The translations under genes were made by a program, and so were the position numbers. The notes beneath the pieces are model-generated. The model did no database searches and was not told the DNA's origin. It saw nothing but the letters and a program-made list of their open reading frames with translations. Shown here one piece after another: positions 20,641-28,393 of a stretch of DNA of 64,000 nt. This stretch comes from Streptomyces virginiae (lineage in GTDB: Bacteria > Actinomycetota > Actinomycetes > Streptomycetales > Streptomycetaceae): positions 248,001 to 312,000 of the forward strand of contig NZ_JOAK01000002.1 of NCBI RefSeq assembly GCF_000720455.1, written 5' to 3'. Each line of letters opens with the position of its first letter. The stretch's first letter is position 1.

Positions 20641-21930
20641 GCCGGGAGGCCGACGGCGGATGACCATCGCCATGAGCGCGGCCACCGCGCACAGGGCGCC
20701 CGACCCGTACCAGACGGCGTCGTACGAGCCCGTGAGGTCCCGGACCAGGCCGCCCAGGAAGGCGACCACCGCCGCGCCGATCTGGTGCGAGGCCAGCACC
20801 CAGCCGAAGACGATCGCGCCGTCGTCCCCGTAGTGCTCGCGGCACAGGGCGATCGTCGGGGGGACGGTCGCGACCCAGTCCAGGCCGTAGAAGACGATGA
20901 AGAAGATCAGCGGCGGCCGCACCGACGGCGCCAGCAGGATCGGCAGGAAGAGGAGCGAGATCCCGCGCAGCGCGTAGTAGACGGCCAGCAGCCGCCGGGA
21001 CTCGAAGCGGTCCGTGAACCAGCCGGACGCCACCGTGCCGGCCACGTCGAAGACGCCGATCACCGCCAGCAGGCCGGCCGCCGCAGTCACCGGCATGCCG
21101 TGGTCGTGCGCGGCGGGCACGAAGTGGGTCCGCACCAGCCCGTTCGTCGAGGCCCCGCAGATCGCGAAGGTGCCCGCCAGCAGCCAGAAGGGGCCGGTCC
21201 GGGCCGCGTCGGCGAGGACCTTCAGCGCACGGCGCGCCGCGCCCCGGGCCGGGGCCGGCTTGGGTGCGTACGTGCCGCCGTACGGGGCGAGCCCCAGGTC
21301 CGCGGGATGGTCGCGCAGCAGCAGCCAGACGAAGGGCACGACGGCCAGGGCCGCCACGGCGACCGTCACCGTCGCCGGGCGCCAGCCGTGGCGGTCCACC
21401 AGCCACGCCAGCAGCGGCAGGAAGACCAGCTGCCCCGAGGCGCCGGCGGCGGTCAGGATGCCGGTGACCAGGCCGCGCCGGGCGGTGAACCAGCGGCCCG
21501 TCACCGTCGCGGCGAAGGCCAGCGCCATCGAGCCGCTGCCCAGCCCCACCAGCACGCCCCAGCACAGCACCAGCTGCCAGGGCGCGGTCATCCACACCGT
21601 GGCCATCGCCCCGCAGGCGATGACGGCCAGGGCCAGTGCCACGACCCGGCGGATGCCGAAGCGGTCCATCAGCGCCGCGGCGAAGGGTGCGGTGATCCCG
21701 TAGAGGGCGAGGTTCACGGAGACGGCCACGCCGATGGTGCCGCGCGACCAGTCGAACTCCTCGTGCAACGGTTCGACGAGCAGGCCGGGCAGGGAGGCGA
21801 AACCGGCCGCGCCGATGATCGTCACGAAGGTGACGGCGGCGACGTACCAGGCGCGGTGGACGCGTCCGGTCCGCCGCGGGGGACGGGTGCGCGAGGCGGC
21901 GGTGCCGGGGGCGGGGGCTGTCTGGGTCAC
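20620..21930 (-). CDS. MFS transporter (OFA/monocarboxylate-porter-like)
   Basis: A 436-residue major facilitator with about 12 hydrophobic segments and a short disordered N-terminus. After TM1, LLVEPLHEEFDWSRGTIGVAVSVNLALYG and DRFGIRRVVALAL form the MFS motif A region, of the type seen in oxalate:formate antiporter and monocarboxylate porter families. GRWFTARRGLVTGILTAAGASGQLVFLPLLAWLVDRHGWR follows the same pattern. The substrate is probably an organic anion (inference). Start GTG 21930, chosen over an upstream in-frame start. It is divergent from the GlxA-type regulator, which may control it. Its stop codon lies inside repeat copy B. Confidence 0.88.
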   Translation of the reverse strand: MTQTAPAPGTAASRTRPPRRTGRVHRAWYVAAVTFVTIIGAAGFASLPGLLVEPLHEEFDWSRGTIGVAVSVNLALYGITAPFAAALMDRFGIRRVVALALAVIACGAMATVWMTAPWQLVLCWGVLVGLGSGSMALAFAATVTGRWFTARRGLVTGILTAAGASGQLVFLPLLAWLVDRHGWRPATVTVAVAALAVVPFVWLLLRDHPADLGLAPYGGTYAPKPAPARGAARRALKVLADAARTGPFWLLAGTFAICGASTNGLVRTHFVPAAHDHGMPVTAAAGLLAVIGVFDVAGTVASGWFTDRFESRRLLAVYYALRGISLLFLPILLAPSVRPPLIFFIVFYGLDWVATVPPTIALCREHYGDDGAIVFGWVLASHQIGAAVVAFLGGLVRDLTGSYDAVWYGSGALCAVAALMAMVIRRRPPGGAAESV

Positions 21931-21962
21931 GAGAGAAGCTTCCGGCCGGCGGAGCACCGTAG

Positions 21963-21980
21963 GACAGTGGCCTGACTGTC
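21963..21980. promoter_or_regulatory. candidate operator in the MFS/GlxA-regulator divergent promoter region
   Basis: GACAGT-N6-ACTGTC, a perfect 6-bp inverted repeat in the 71 bases between two divergent genes. It is well placed for the AraC-type regulator to control both itself and the transporter. Binding is inference. Confidence 0.4.
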
Positions 21981-22001
21981 ACGCTTCGATACGATCGGGC
22001 C

Positions 22002-23036
22002 ATGGAACCTTCGCCGCACCGCGTCGTCGTCCTGGCCCTCCCGGGGCTGCTGCCCTTCGAGCTCGGCATCCCCCACCGGATCTTCGGCCGCGCCAAGGAC
22101 CCGGCGGGGCGGCCGCTGTACGAGATCCTCACCTGCGGGCTCGCTCCCGGCCCGGTCCCCACCGACGCCGACTTCGACATCCACGTCGCGTACGGCCCCG
22201 AGCTGCTCGCCACCGCCGACACGATGGTCGTGCCGGCCTCGTACGAGCTGGGTCCGGCCTACGAGGAGGGCAGACTGACCGACGAGCTGGCCGCGGCCCT
22301 CGCGCACCTGCGCCCCGGGACCCGGCTCGTCTCCATCTGCACGGGCGGCTACGTCCTGGCCGCCGCCGGCTACCTCGACGGCCGGCCGGCCACCACCCAC
22401 TGGGCCTCCGCCGACCACTTCCAGCGGCTCTTCCCCGCCGTCCGGGTGGACCCCGACGTGCTCTACACCGACGACGGGGACGTGCTGACCTCGGCGGGCG
22501 TCGCCGCCGGCATCGACCTGTGCCTGCACATCGTGCGCCGCGACCACGGCGCGGCCGTCGCGAACGAAGCGGCCCGGCGGACCGTCGTACCGCCCCACCG
22601 CGAGGGCGGACAGGCGCAGTTCGTCGAACGCCCGATGCCGGAGCCCCAGCTCGCCACCACCACGGCGGCCCGCGCCTGGGTGCTGGACCGGCTGCACGAG
22701 CCGCTCAGGCTCACCGACATGGCCCGGCAGGAGGCCATGTCGGTACGGACCTTCACGCGCCGCTTCCGCGAGGAGGCGGGCATCAGCCCGGGCCAGTGGA
22801 TCACCGGCCAGCGGGTGGAGCGGGCCCGGCAACTCCTGGAGCAGACGGAGCTGTCGATGGAGCGGGTCGCGCGGGAGAGCGGTTTCGGGACGGCGCAGTC
22901 GCTGCGCAAGCACGTGCAGGCGGCACTGGGGGTGAGCCCGACGGCCTACCGGCGTACGTTCCGTGCCACCGGGGGAGGCGGTGCCACGATGCCATCTCCT
23001 GATGGGCCATCAGTTGATGCCGGGCCCGCGCATTGA
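22002..23036 (+). CDS. GlxA family transcriptional regulator (DJ-1/PfpI domain plus AraC HTH)
   Basis: A 344-residue regulator. Residues about 8-170 form a class I glutamine amidotransferase-like (DJ-1/PfpI) domain with the nucleophile-elbow cysteine in SICTGGYVLAAAG (Cys113). Residues about 225-330 form a double AraC helix-turn-helix (LTDMARQEAMSVRTFTRRFREEAGISPGQWI, then MERVARESGFGTAQSLRKHVQAALGVSPTAYRR). The first domain probably senses a small ligand. It is divergent from the MFS transporter, suggesting local control of it. The C-terminal tail (about 20 residues) is low in complexity. Confidence 0.9.
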   Translation: MEPSPHRVVVLALPGLLPFELGIPHRIFGRAKDPAGRPLYEILTCGLAPGPVPTDADFDIHVAYGPELLATADTMVVPASYELGPAYEEGRLTDELAAALAHLRPGTRLVSICTGGYVLAAAGYLDGRPATTHWASADHFQRLFPAVRVDPDVLYTDDGDVLTSAGVAAGIDLCLHIVRRDHGAAVANEAARRTVVPPHREGGQAQFVERPMPEPQLATTTAARAWVLDRLHEPLRLTDMARQEAMSVRTFTRRFREEAGISPGQWITGQRVERARQLLEQTELSMERVARESGFGTAQSLRKHVQAALGVSPTAYRRTFRATGGGGATMPSPDGPSVDAGPAH

Positions 23037-23107
23037 CTTCTCCCGCCGCCCGCTCGTGAATGGCCCCCTGCGCGGGGCTCGGCGCGAGGGAACCCAGGGG
23101 GCGGGCA

Positions 23108-24442
23108 GTGCGAACACGGGCGCGGAACGGGAGATGGTCGGCAGTGGTCGCCGTGGCCGCACTCGTGGCCACGACCGGGGGCGCCCTCGGTGCACCCGCC
23201 GCGGCAGAGGGGGAGACGCCCCCCGGGCAGGTGGAGTTCCCCACGCAGTGCCTGGCGCCCCAGGAGGCCGGACTCCCGCCCGCGGACGGGCCGACCACCG
23301 CCAGGATCACCGTCGACGACCCGGCTCCCCGCGTCGGCGACACCGTCACCGTGACCTACCAGGTGGTCAGGACCCCGGCCCGGAACCCGGTCGGCGGCGT
23401 CGGCGGTGAACTCCCCGCCGACGTGCTCACCCCGACCGGCCGGATCCTGCTGGCGGGTGCCCAGAGCGGTGAGGTCACCGTCGTCGGCGCCAAGCGCAAC
23501 GACCCCGTCCCGGCCGGCGCGCCCCTGCCCGCCGTCACCATGACCGGCACCTTCACCGTCACCGCGCCCGGCGAGATCACCCTGGCCCCGGGCCCCTACA
23601 CCCTGCACACCGGCCACCTGGTGGACCTCGACACCACCTGCACCGCCTCCGGCCCCGTCTCCGCCCGCCTCAACGCCACCGAACTGCCCACGGCCAACCT
23701 GCGCAGCGTGTTCCTCGCCTCCGCCCACGGAAGGCCCGGCGCCGGGGTCAGGGTCACCGCCGCCGGGTTCCCCCCGGGCGCGGCCGTGACCGTCGCCGGG
23801 CGGGCCGGCGCCGCCGAGACCGCCGACCGGGTGAGCGCCACCGCCGACGACCTGGGCACGGCCGTCGTGCAGCTGCCGGTCACGGACCGCACGACCACCG
23901 CCGTGGTCGCCTACGAGGGCGCGGCCTGGTCCGCGCGGCAGGGCTCCGGCCCGGCCGCGTACACGGTCGTCGACGCCGCCCCGCCGGCGTCCGCCACCCA
24001 GAAGGTCACCGCCACCGTCGAGCCGGGCGCGCTGGGCATGACCCAGGCGGGCCAGGACATCACCCTCGGCCCGGTCCCGTACGGCGACGGGGGCGCCGCC
24101 CCCGGCCGGATCGGCACCGTGACCGTCACCGACGCCCGCGGCGGCCCGGCCGGCTGGTCCCTGACCGGCAAGGTCACCGACTTCACCGGACCGGGCGGGA
24201 TCCGCATCCCGGGCGCGTCCCTGTCCTGGACCCCGTCCTGCGTGGCGGCCCCCGGCAGCCGGAGCGCCTGTACGCCGGGCAGCGCGGGCGTGGTCGGCCC
24301 GGAGGGCGCGCTCCTGGCCTCCACCCCGGACGCGCCGCTGGTCGGCGGCACGTTCACGATCGACGCGACGGTCACCCTGCACGTCCCGCCGTACACCCCA
24401 CCGGGCGCCTACACGGCGGTCCTGACACTGATCCTGTCGTGA
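23108..24442 (+). CDS. secreted WxL-domain-like surface protein
   Basis: A 444-residue exported protein. It starts at GTG 23108 after a G-rich ribosome site (an in-frame ATG at 23060 lacks one), and gives a classic signal peptide: RTRARNGRW, then AVVAVAALVATTGGALGA, then APAAAEG. Several immunoglobulin-like beta regions follow (PRVGDTVTVTYQVV, GVRVTAAGFPPGAAVTVAG). The last 130 residues resemble the WxL wall-binding domain: VTVTDARGGPAGWSLTG contains a W-S-L motif, then ASLSWTP, and the end PPGAYTAVLTLILS resembles the terminal YT-LTW-L motif with its tryptophan lost. WxL domains bind peptidoglycan non-covalently in Firmicutes. The stop overlaps the next gene's GTG (GTGA), so it is coupled to the DUF916-like gene. 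Confidence 0.72.
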   Translation: MRTRARNGRWSAVVAVAALVATTGGALGAPAAAEGETPPGQVEFPTQCLAPQEAGLPPADGPTTARITVDDPAPRVGDTVTVTYQVVRTPARNPVGGVGGELPADVLTPTGRILLAGAQSGEVTVVGAKRNDPVPAGAPLPAVTMTGTFTVTAPGEITLAPGPYTLHTGHLVDLDTTCTASGPVSARLNATELPTANLRSVFLASAHGRPGAGVRVTAAGFPPGAAVTVAGRAGAAETADRVSATADDLGTAVVQLPVTDRTTTAVVAYEGAAWSARQGSGPAAYTVVDAAPPASATQKVTATVEPGALGMTQAGQDITLGPVPYGDGGAAPGRIGTVTVTDARGGPAGWSLTGKVTDFTGPGGIRIPGASLSWTPSCVAAPGSRSACTPGSAGVVGPEGALLASTPDAPLVGGTFTIDATVTLHVPPYTPPGAYTAVLTLILS

Positions 24443-25452
24443 CATGTTCAGCCTCGCCGGCGTTTGAGGCGCGGGGGTCCGGGGGCCGGGCCCCCGGCAG
24501 CGGCGCCGCAGCGCGGGGCTCCTGGTCGCGGTTGGCAGCCGTGCCGGCCATGGCCGCGGCCGCGATCGGCCTCGTGCTGCTGCCCGCCGGGACGGCAGAG
24601 GCCGACGACGGCCAGTGGTCCGTGCTGCCCGCCGCGAGCACCATCGGCACACGGCCCTGCTTCTACCTCGCCGCCGCCCCCGGCCAGCGCGTCACCGACG
24701 CCGTCACCCTCACCAACCGCAGCGACCACCCCCGCACCTTCCGCCTCTACGCCGCCGACGCCTACAACACCGCTCGAGACGGCGGCTTCGCCGTTCGCGG
24801 CCCCGACGAGCCGCGCCGGGCCGCCGCCGCGTGGACGAGGCTCGACCGGGAGCGGGTCACCGTGCCGGCCCGCGGCACGGTCGGCGTCGGCTTCACCCTC
24901 ACCGTCCCCGACCGCGCGGAACCGGGGGACCACCCCGGCGCCGTCGTGGCCCTGGAGGAGCGGCCCGAGGCGGCCGGCGGCCCCGGCGCCGCGGACGCCG
25001 CCACGGGCATCGGGGTGCGGCAGGCCGTCGCCGCCCGGATGTACCTGCGGGTGACCGGTCCCACCGCGCCCGCCCTCGCCGTCGGCGACGTCACCGTGCA
25101 CCGACGCGGCTCCGCCGCGGAAATCTCGTACACGCTCCACAACACCGGCAACGTCACCCTCCGGCCCCGCGCCGGCCTCACCGCCACCGGCGCCCTCGGC
25201 CGTCGGCTGCTCGACCGCGGGCTCACCGGGCTGCCCGCCGAACTGCTGCCGGGTCAGGAAGTACGCCTCGCAACCCGTTGGGACGGCCCGCCCGACGTGG
25301 AATGGGCCCAGGTCACGGTGCATGCGCGGGCCGACGGAAGCACAGCTCAGGGCCGTGCGGCCTACGCGGCGCACCCGCCGCTGGCGGCCCTGCTCGCCGT
25401 CGTCGCACTGGTCTGGTCGGCGCTGGGAGCCGCATCGGGGAGAATGGCCCGT
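24439..25452 (+). CDS. DUF916/WxLIP-like membrane-anchored surface protein, reading without stop into era
   Basis: The frame opens at GTG 24439 (overlapping the upstream stop) and has no stop before era; it runs on in frame to 26394, giving a possible 651-residue product. The first 28 residues are encoded by repeat copy C; then come a signal peptide (RLAAVPAMAAAAIGLVLLPAGTAEA) and a DUF916-like domain (VLPAASTIGTRPCFYLAAAPGQRVTDAVTLTNRSDHPRTFRLYAADA, later PGDHPGAVVALEE). A second beta domain follows, then a membrane helix (PPLAALLAVVALVWSALGAAS) and a GRMAR basic tail, which is where such proteins normally end. DUF916 proteins partner WxL proteins on the Firmicutes surface. Either a stop was lost, fusing it to Era, or era is initiated separately inside the frame. 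Confidence 0.7.
24448..24498. repeat. dispersed GC-rich repeat, copy C, translated
   Basis: Contains CAGCCTCGCCGGCGTTTGAG as in copy B, then GCGCGGGGGTCC and a GGGGGCCGGGCCCCC palindrome. It begins six bases after the stop of the WxL-like gene and falls inside the predicted N-terminus of the DUF916-like protein, as SASPAFEARGSGGRAPG. Confidence 0.7.
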
Positions 25453-26394
25453 ATGAGCGATCGTTCCCCCGAGTCCACCGCCCCGCACCGTGCGGGCTTC
25501 GCCTGCTTCGTCGGCCGCCCCAACGCCGGCAAGTCGACCCTCACCAATGCACTCGTGGGCACCAAGGTCGCGATCACCTCCAACCGGCCGCAGACCACCC
25601 GCCACACCGTCCGCGGCATCGTGCACCGCCCCGACGCCCAGCTCGTCCTCGTCGACACGCCCGGCCTGCACAAGCCGCGCACCCTGCTCGGCGAGCGCCT
25701 CAACGACGTCGTGCGCACCACCTGGGCCGAGGTCGACGTCATCGGCTTCTGCCTGCCGGCCGACCAGAAGCTGGGCCCCGGCGACAAGTTCATCGCCAAG
25801 GAGCTCGCGGGGATCAAGAAGACCCCCAAGATCGCCATCATCACCAAGACCGACCTGGTCGAGTCCAAGCAGGTGGGCGAGCAGCTCATCGCGGTCCACC
25901 AGCTCGCCGAGGAGCTCGGCTTCGAGTGGGCCGAGATCGTCCCCGTCTCGGCGGTCGGCGACAGCCAGGTCCAGCTGCTGGCCGACCTGATCGCGCCGCT
26001 GCTGCCGGAGAGCCCGCCGCTGTACCCGGAGGGCGACCTCACCGACGAGCCCGAGATGGTCATGGTCGCGGAGCTGATCCGCGAGGCCGCGCTGGAAGGC
26101 GTGCGCGACGAGCTCCCGCACTCCATCGCCGTGGTCGTCGAGGAGATGATCCCGCGCGAGAACCGTCCGGCGGACCGCCCGCTGCTCGACATCCACGCCA
26201 ACGTCTACATCGAGCGGCCGAGCCAGAAGGGCATCATCATCGGCCCGAAGGGCTCCCGCCTGAAGGAGGTCGGGATGAAGTCGCGCAAGCACATCGAGGC
26301 GCTGCTCGGGACCCCCGTCTTCCTCGACCTCCACGTGAAGGTCGCCAAGGACTGGCAGCGGGACCCCAAGCAGCTCCGCAAGCTCGGCTTCTGA
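25453..26394 (+). CDS. era: GTPase Era
   Basis: A 313-residue Era from ATG 25453. G1 GRPNAGKS (21-28), G2 region with TTRHTVRG, G3 DTPGLHKP, G4 TKTD, and a C-terminal KH domain (GIIIGPKGSRLKEVGMKSRKHIE) that binds the 3' end of 16S rRNA. Era is essential for 30S maturation and works with YbeY, encoded 7 kb upstream. GGGGAGA lies about ten bases before this ATG, and a family-typical N-terminus begins here, so independent initiation is likely. However, the reading frame is continuous with the membrane protein upstream, so a longer fused form is possible. A second in-frame ATG lies at 25444. Confidence 0.93.
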   Translation: MSDRSPESTAPHRAGFACFVGRPNAGKSTLTNALVGTKVAITSNRPQTTRHTVRGIVHRPDAQLVLVDTPGLHKPRTLLGERLNDVVRTTWAEVDVIGFCLPADQKLGPGDKFIAKELAGIKKTPKIAIITKTDLVESKQVGEQLIAVHQLAEELGFEWAEIVPVSAVGDSQVQLLADLIAPLLPESPPLYPEGDLTDEPEMVMVAELIREAALEGVRDELPHSIAVVVEEMIPRENRPADRPLLDIHANVYIERPSQKGIIIGPKGSRLKEVGMKSRKHIEALLGTPVFLDLHVKVAKDWQRDPKQLRKLGF

Positions 26395-26425
26395 CCGGCC
26401 GCCCGGACACGGCCCCGGACACGAC

Positions 26426-27115
26426 CTAGGCGAGGCGCCGGACCTTCAGCGCGTTGTCGGGACGGGTCCCGGGCCGGCCCTCGGGGTCGGTCATGGGCTG
26501 GACGTGCTCCGCCGCGGTGAGGACCTCCCAGCCGCCCTCCGGCAGCTCCAGCTGCGCGAGGACCTCCTCCGGGGTCGGGAAGTGGATGTCCGCGAGGGCG
26601 TCCGGGTTCCACGACGGTCCCCCCGCGTGGCCCACCACGAGGAGGGTCCCGCCGGGGGCCACCGCGGCGGCGGCCCTGCGCAGGATCCGCTCGCGCGGGA
26701 ACTCCCCGTAGCTGTGCAGGAAGCACGCCGAGACGAGGTCGAACTCCCCCTCGGGGAAGGACTGCGCGAAGTCGTGGCGCTGCCAGTCGACGAGGTCGGC
26801 GACCCCGGCCTCGGCGGCGTGCTCGGCGGCGCGGCCGAGGGCCACCTTCGAGATGTCGGTGGCGGTGACCCGCCACCCGCGGCGGGCCAGCCAGACGGTG
26901 TCGGCGCCCTCCCCGCAGCCGAGGTCGAGGGCCCGGCCGGGGGCGAGGTCCTGGGCCTCGCGGACCAGGAGGGCGTTCGGATTGCCGCTCCAGATGCGCG
27001 TGCTCTCGCTGTAGCGCCCGTCCCAGAACTCCTCGCCGCCGGGGACCGGGCCGTTCCCGTCCTCCGCCGCGTTCTCGTGTGCGTGCTCGTGCGTGTGGTG
27101 GTCGTGCTTCGGCAT
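26426..27115 (-). CDS. class I SAM-dependent methyltransferase with His-rich N-terminus
   Basis: A 229-residue Rossmann methyltransferase: motif I ALDLGCGEGADTVWLARRG, motif II VTATDIS and a post-I DFAQSFPEGEFDLVSACFLHS, as in methyltransferase domain 25/TehB-like proteins. The N-terminus MPKHDHHTHEHAHEN carries six histidines in alternating positions, a likely metal-binding tail. TehB-like enzymes methylate tellurite or other toxic ions and thiols; a link between the metal-binding tail and the substrate is inference. Start ATG 27115; upstream in-frame sequence is not conserved. Converges with era 31 bases away. Confidence 0.87.
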   Translation of the reverse strand: MPKHDHHTHEHAHENAAEDGNGPVPGGEEFWDGRYSESTRIWSGNPNALLVREAQDLAPGRALDLGCGEGADTVWLARRGWRVTATDISKVALGRAAEHAAEAGVADLVDWQRHDFAQSFPEGEFDLVSACFLHSYGEFPRERILRRAAAAVAPGGTLLVVGHAGGPSWNPDALADIHFPTPEEVLAQLELPEGGWEVLTAAEHVQPMTDPEGRPGTRPDNALKVRRLA

Positions 27116-27259
27116 GGGGGCCTCTTCCGCTCGGCGTCTCGTGCCCCCGATGCTGCGCCCGCCTCGCACTCACTGGCAAACATTGTTGCCGACTTGGCAA
27201 ACAGGGGCCGTGCGGGCAGAACGGCTCCGGCCGACCCCGCAGCGGCCGGAACCGGTCGG

Positions 27260-28087
27260 TCAGGCCGCGGGCTGCGCCGGCGGCTCCGCGATCAGGGCCG
27301 TGGCCACCCGGCGGAAGCCGGCGCGGGCGTAGATCCGGGCCACGTCCTCGTCGCCGGCCGAGAGGAAGACCGTACGGGCGCCCCGCTCGCGGGCCTGCGC
27401 GACGAGGGCCGCGGTGACCCCGAGGGCCAGGCCCTGACGGCGGGCGGACGGCAGGGTGCCGACGCCCACCACTTCGGCGACGTCTCCGACCGGATTGAAC
27501 ATGCCCGAGCACAGGACCACGCCGTCCCGCACCGCCGCGGCCATCCCCGAGGTGCCCGCGGCGAGCTTCGCCGAGACGCTCGCCCGGCGGGTCTCCACCG
27601 ACGGGTCCGCCAGCGCGGCCGACAGTTCCGCCGGCCCGGCCTCGCCCAACGCGGTCCCCGGTTCGGCGAAGGCCAGCGCCGGGACCGTCAGCGCGGCCGC
27701 CAGCAGGGGGTCCTCGGCGTCGAGCAGCCGTACCTCCGGGTGCGGGGGCAGCTCCTCGGCGGCCTCCAGCACCATCAGCGGGTGCGCGTGGACGTGGAGC
27801 CCCGCCTCCTCCGCGGCGGCGCGCAGCGCGGGGCTGGTCTCGGCGACCCACTCGAAGGCCTCGGGCACGCCGAGCTCGCGCTGGCGGGCGAGCACCCGCT
27901 CCACGTCGGCGGCGGTCGCGTCGCGGCCGCCGAGCGCGGGCCGCGCGTAGAACGGCCAGCCCGAGCCCTCCTGGACGAAGAGGGTCAGGGGCCCGAAGTC
28001 CTCGGCCCGGGCGCCGCCCACCCGCGGCACCGTGTCGTAGTACTGCTCCAGCTCGGACAGCGTGGAATCGATCATGGGATTGGTCAT
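27260..28087 (-). CDS. GNAT family N-acetyltransferase
   Basis: A 275-residue protein with a C-terminal GNAT domain (about 185-270). VGVGTLPSARRQGLALGVTAALVAQARERGARTVFLSAGDEDVARIYARAGFRRV carries the acetyl-CoA loop (RRQGLA, a version of R/Q-x-x-G-x-G/A) and the AxxIYxxxGF end. The first half (about 1-110) looks like a degenerate second GNAT-like domain. Substrate unknown. Start ATG 28087 or ATG 28075; neither has a strong ribosome site. Upstream on the same strand lie the emfourin and M4 protease genes (27 bases to the emfourin stop), so it may share their transcript. Confidence 0.82.
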   Translation of the reverse strand: MTNPMIDSTLSELEQYYDTVPRVGGARAEDFGPLTLFVQEGSGWPFYARPALGGRDATAADVERVLARQRELGVPEAFEWVAETSPALRAAAEEAGLHVHAHPLMVLEAAEELPPHPEVRLLDAEDPLLAAALTVPALAFAEPGTALGEAGPAELSAALADPSVETRRASVSAKLAAGTSGMAAAVRDGVVLCSGMFNPVGDVAEVVGVGTLPSARRQGLALGVTAALVAQARERGARTVFLSAGDEDVARIYARAGFRRVATALIAEPPAQPAA

Positions 28088-28114
28088 CCGGCCATCCAAG
28101 CAAAGGGGCGTCCT

Positions 28115-28384
28115 TCAGGCACCTTCTTTCAGGACCCGTGAGATCAGCGCCCGCTGGGCTTCCGACAGGCGCGGCTCGGCGCAGGAGACCGTCCGCCCGT
28201 CCACCGTGATCCGGTAGGAGAAGCCGTCCCGCACCCGGTCCGCCGGGTCGCCCGGCGGGCCGGGCCGCAGCGCGAGCTGGGCCAGGGCCTGCCACTCCTC
28301 CTCGTCCGGCAGGCCCGAGGTGTCCACCTCGGCCCGGCGTTCGATGCCCGCGAAGCCGCCCGTCCGTACCACCTGAATCCGCAT
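28115..28384 (-). CDS. protealysin inhibitor emfourin-like protein
   Basis: An 89-residue protein beginning MRIQVVRTGGFAGIERRAEVDT and containing DGFSYRITVDG and SCAEPRLSEAQRALI, the emfourin pattern known to me: small cytoplasmic inhibitors of protealysin-type M4 proteases, encoded beside them. Here the M4 protease stop is 9 bases upstream, so the two are co-transcribed. There is no signal peptide, consistent with control of an intracellular protease. Confidence 0.82.
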   Translation of the reverse strand: MRIQVVRTGGFAGIERRAEVDTSGLPDEEEWQALAQLALRPGPPGDPADRVRDGFSYRITVDGRTVSCAEPRLSEAQRALISRVLKEGA

Positions 28385-28393
28385 GGGAGCTTT

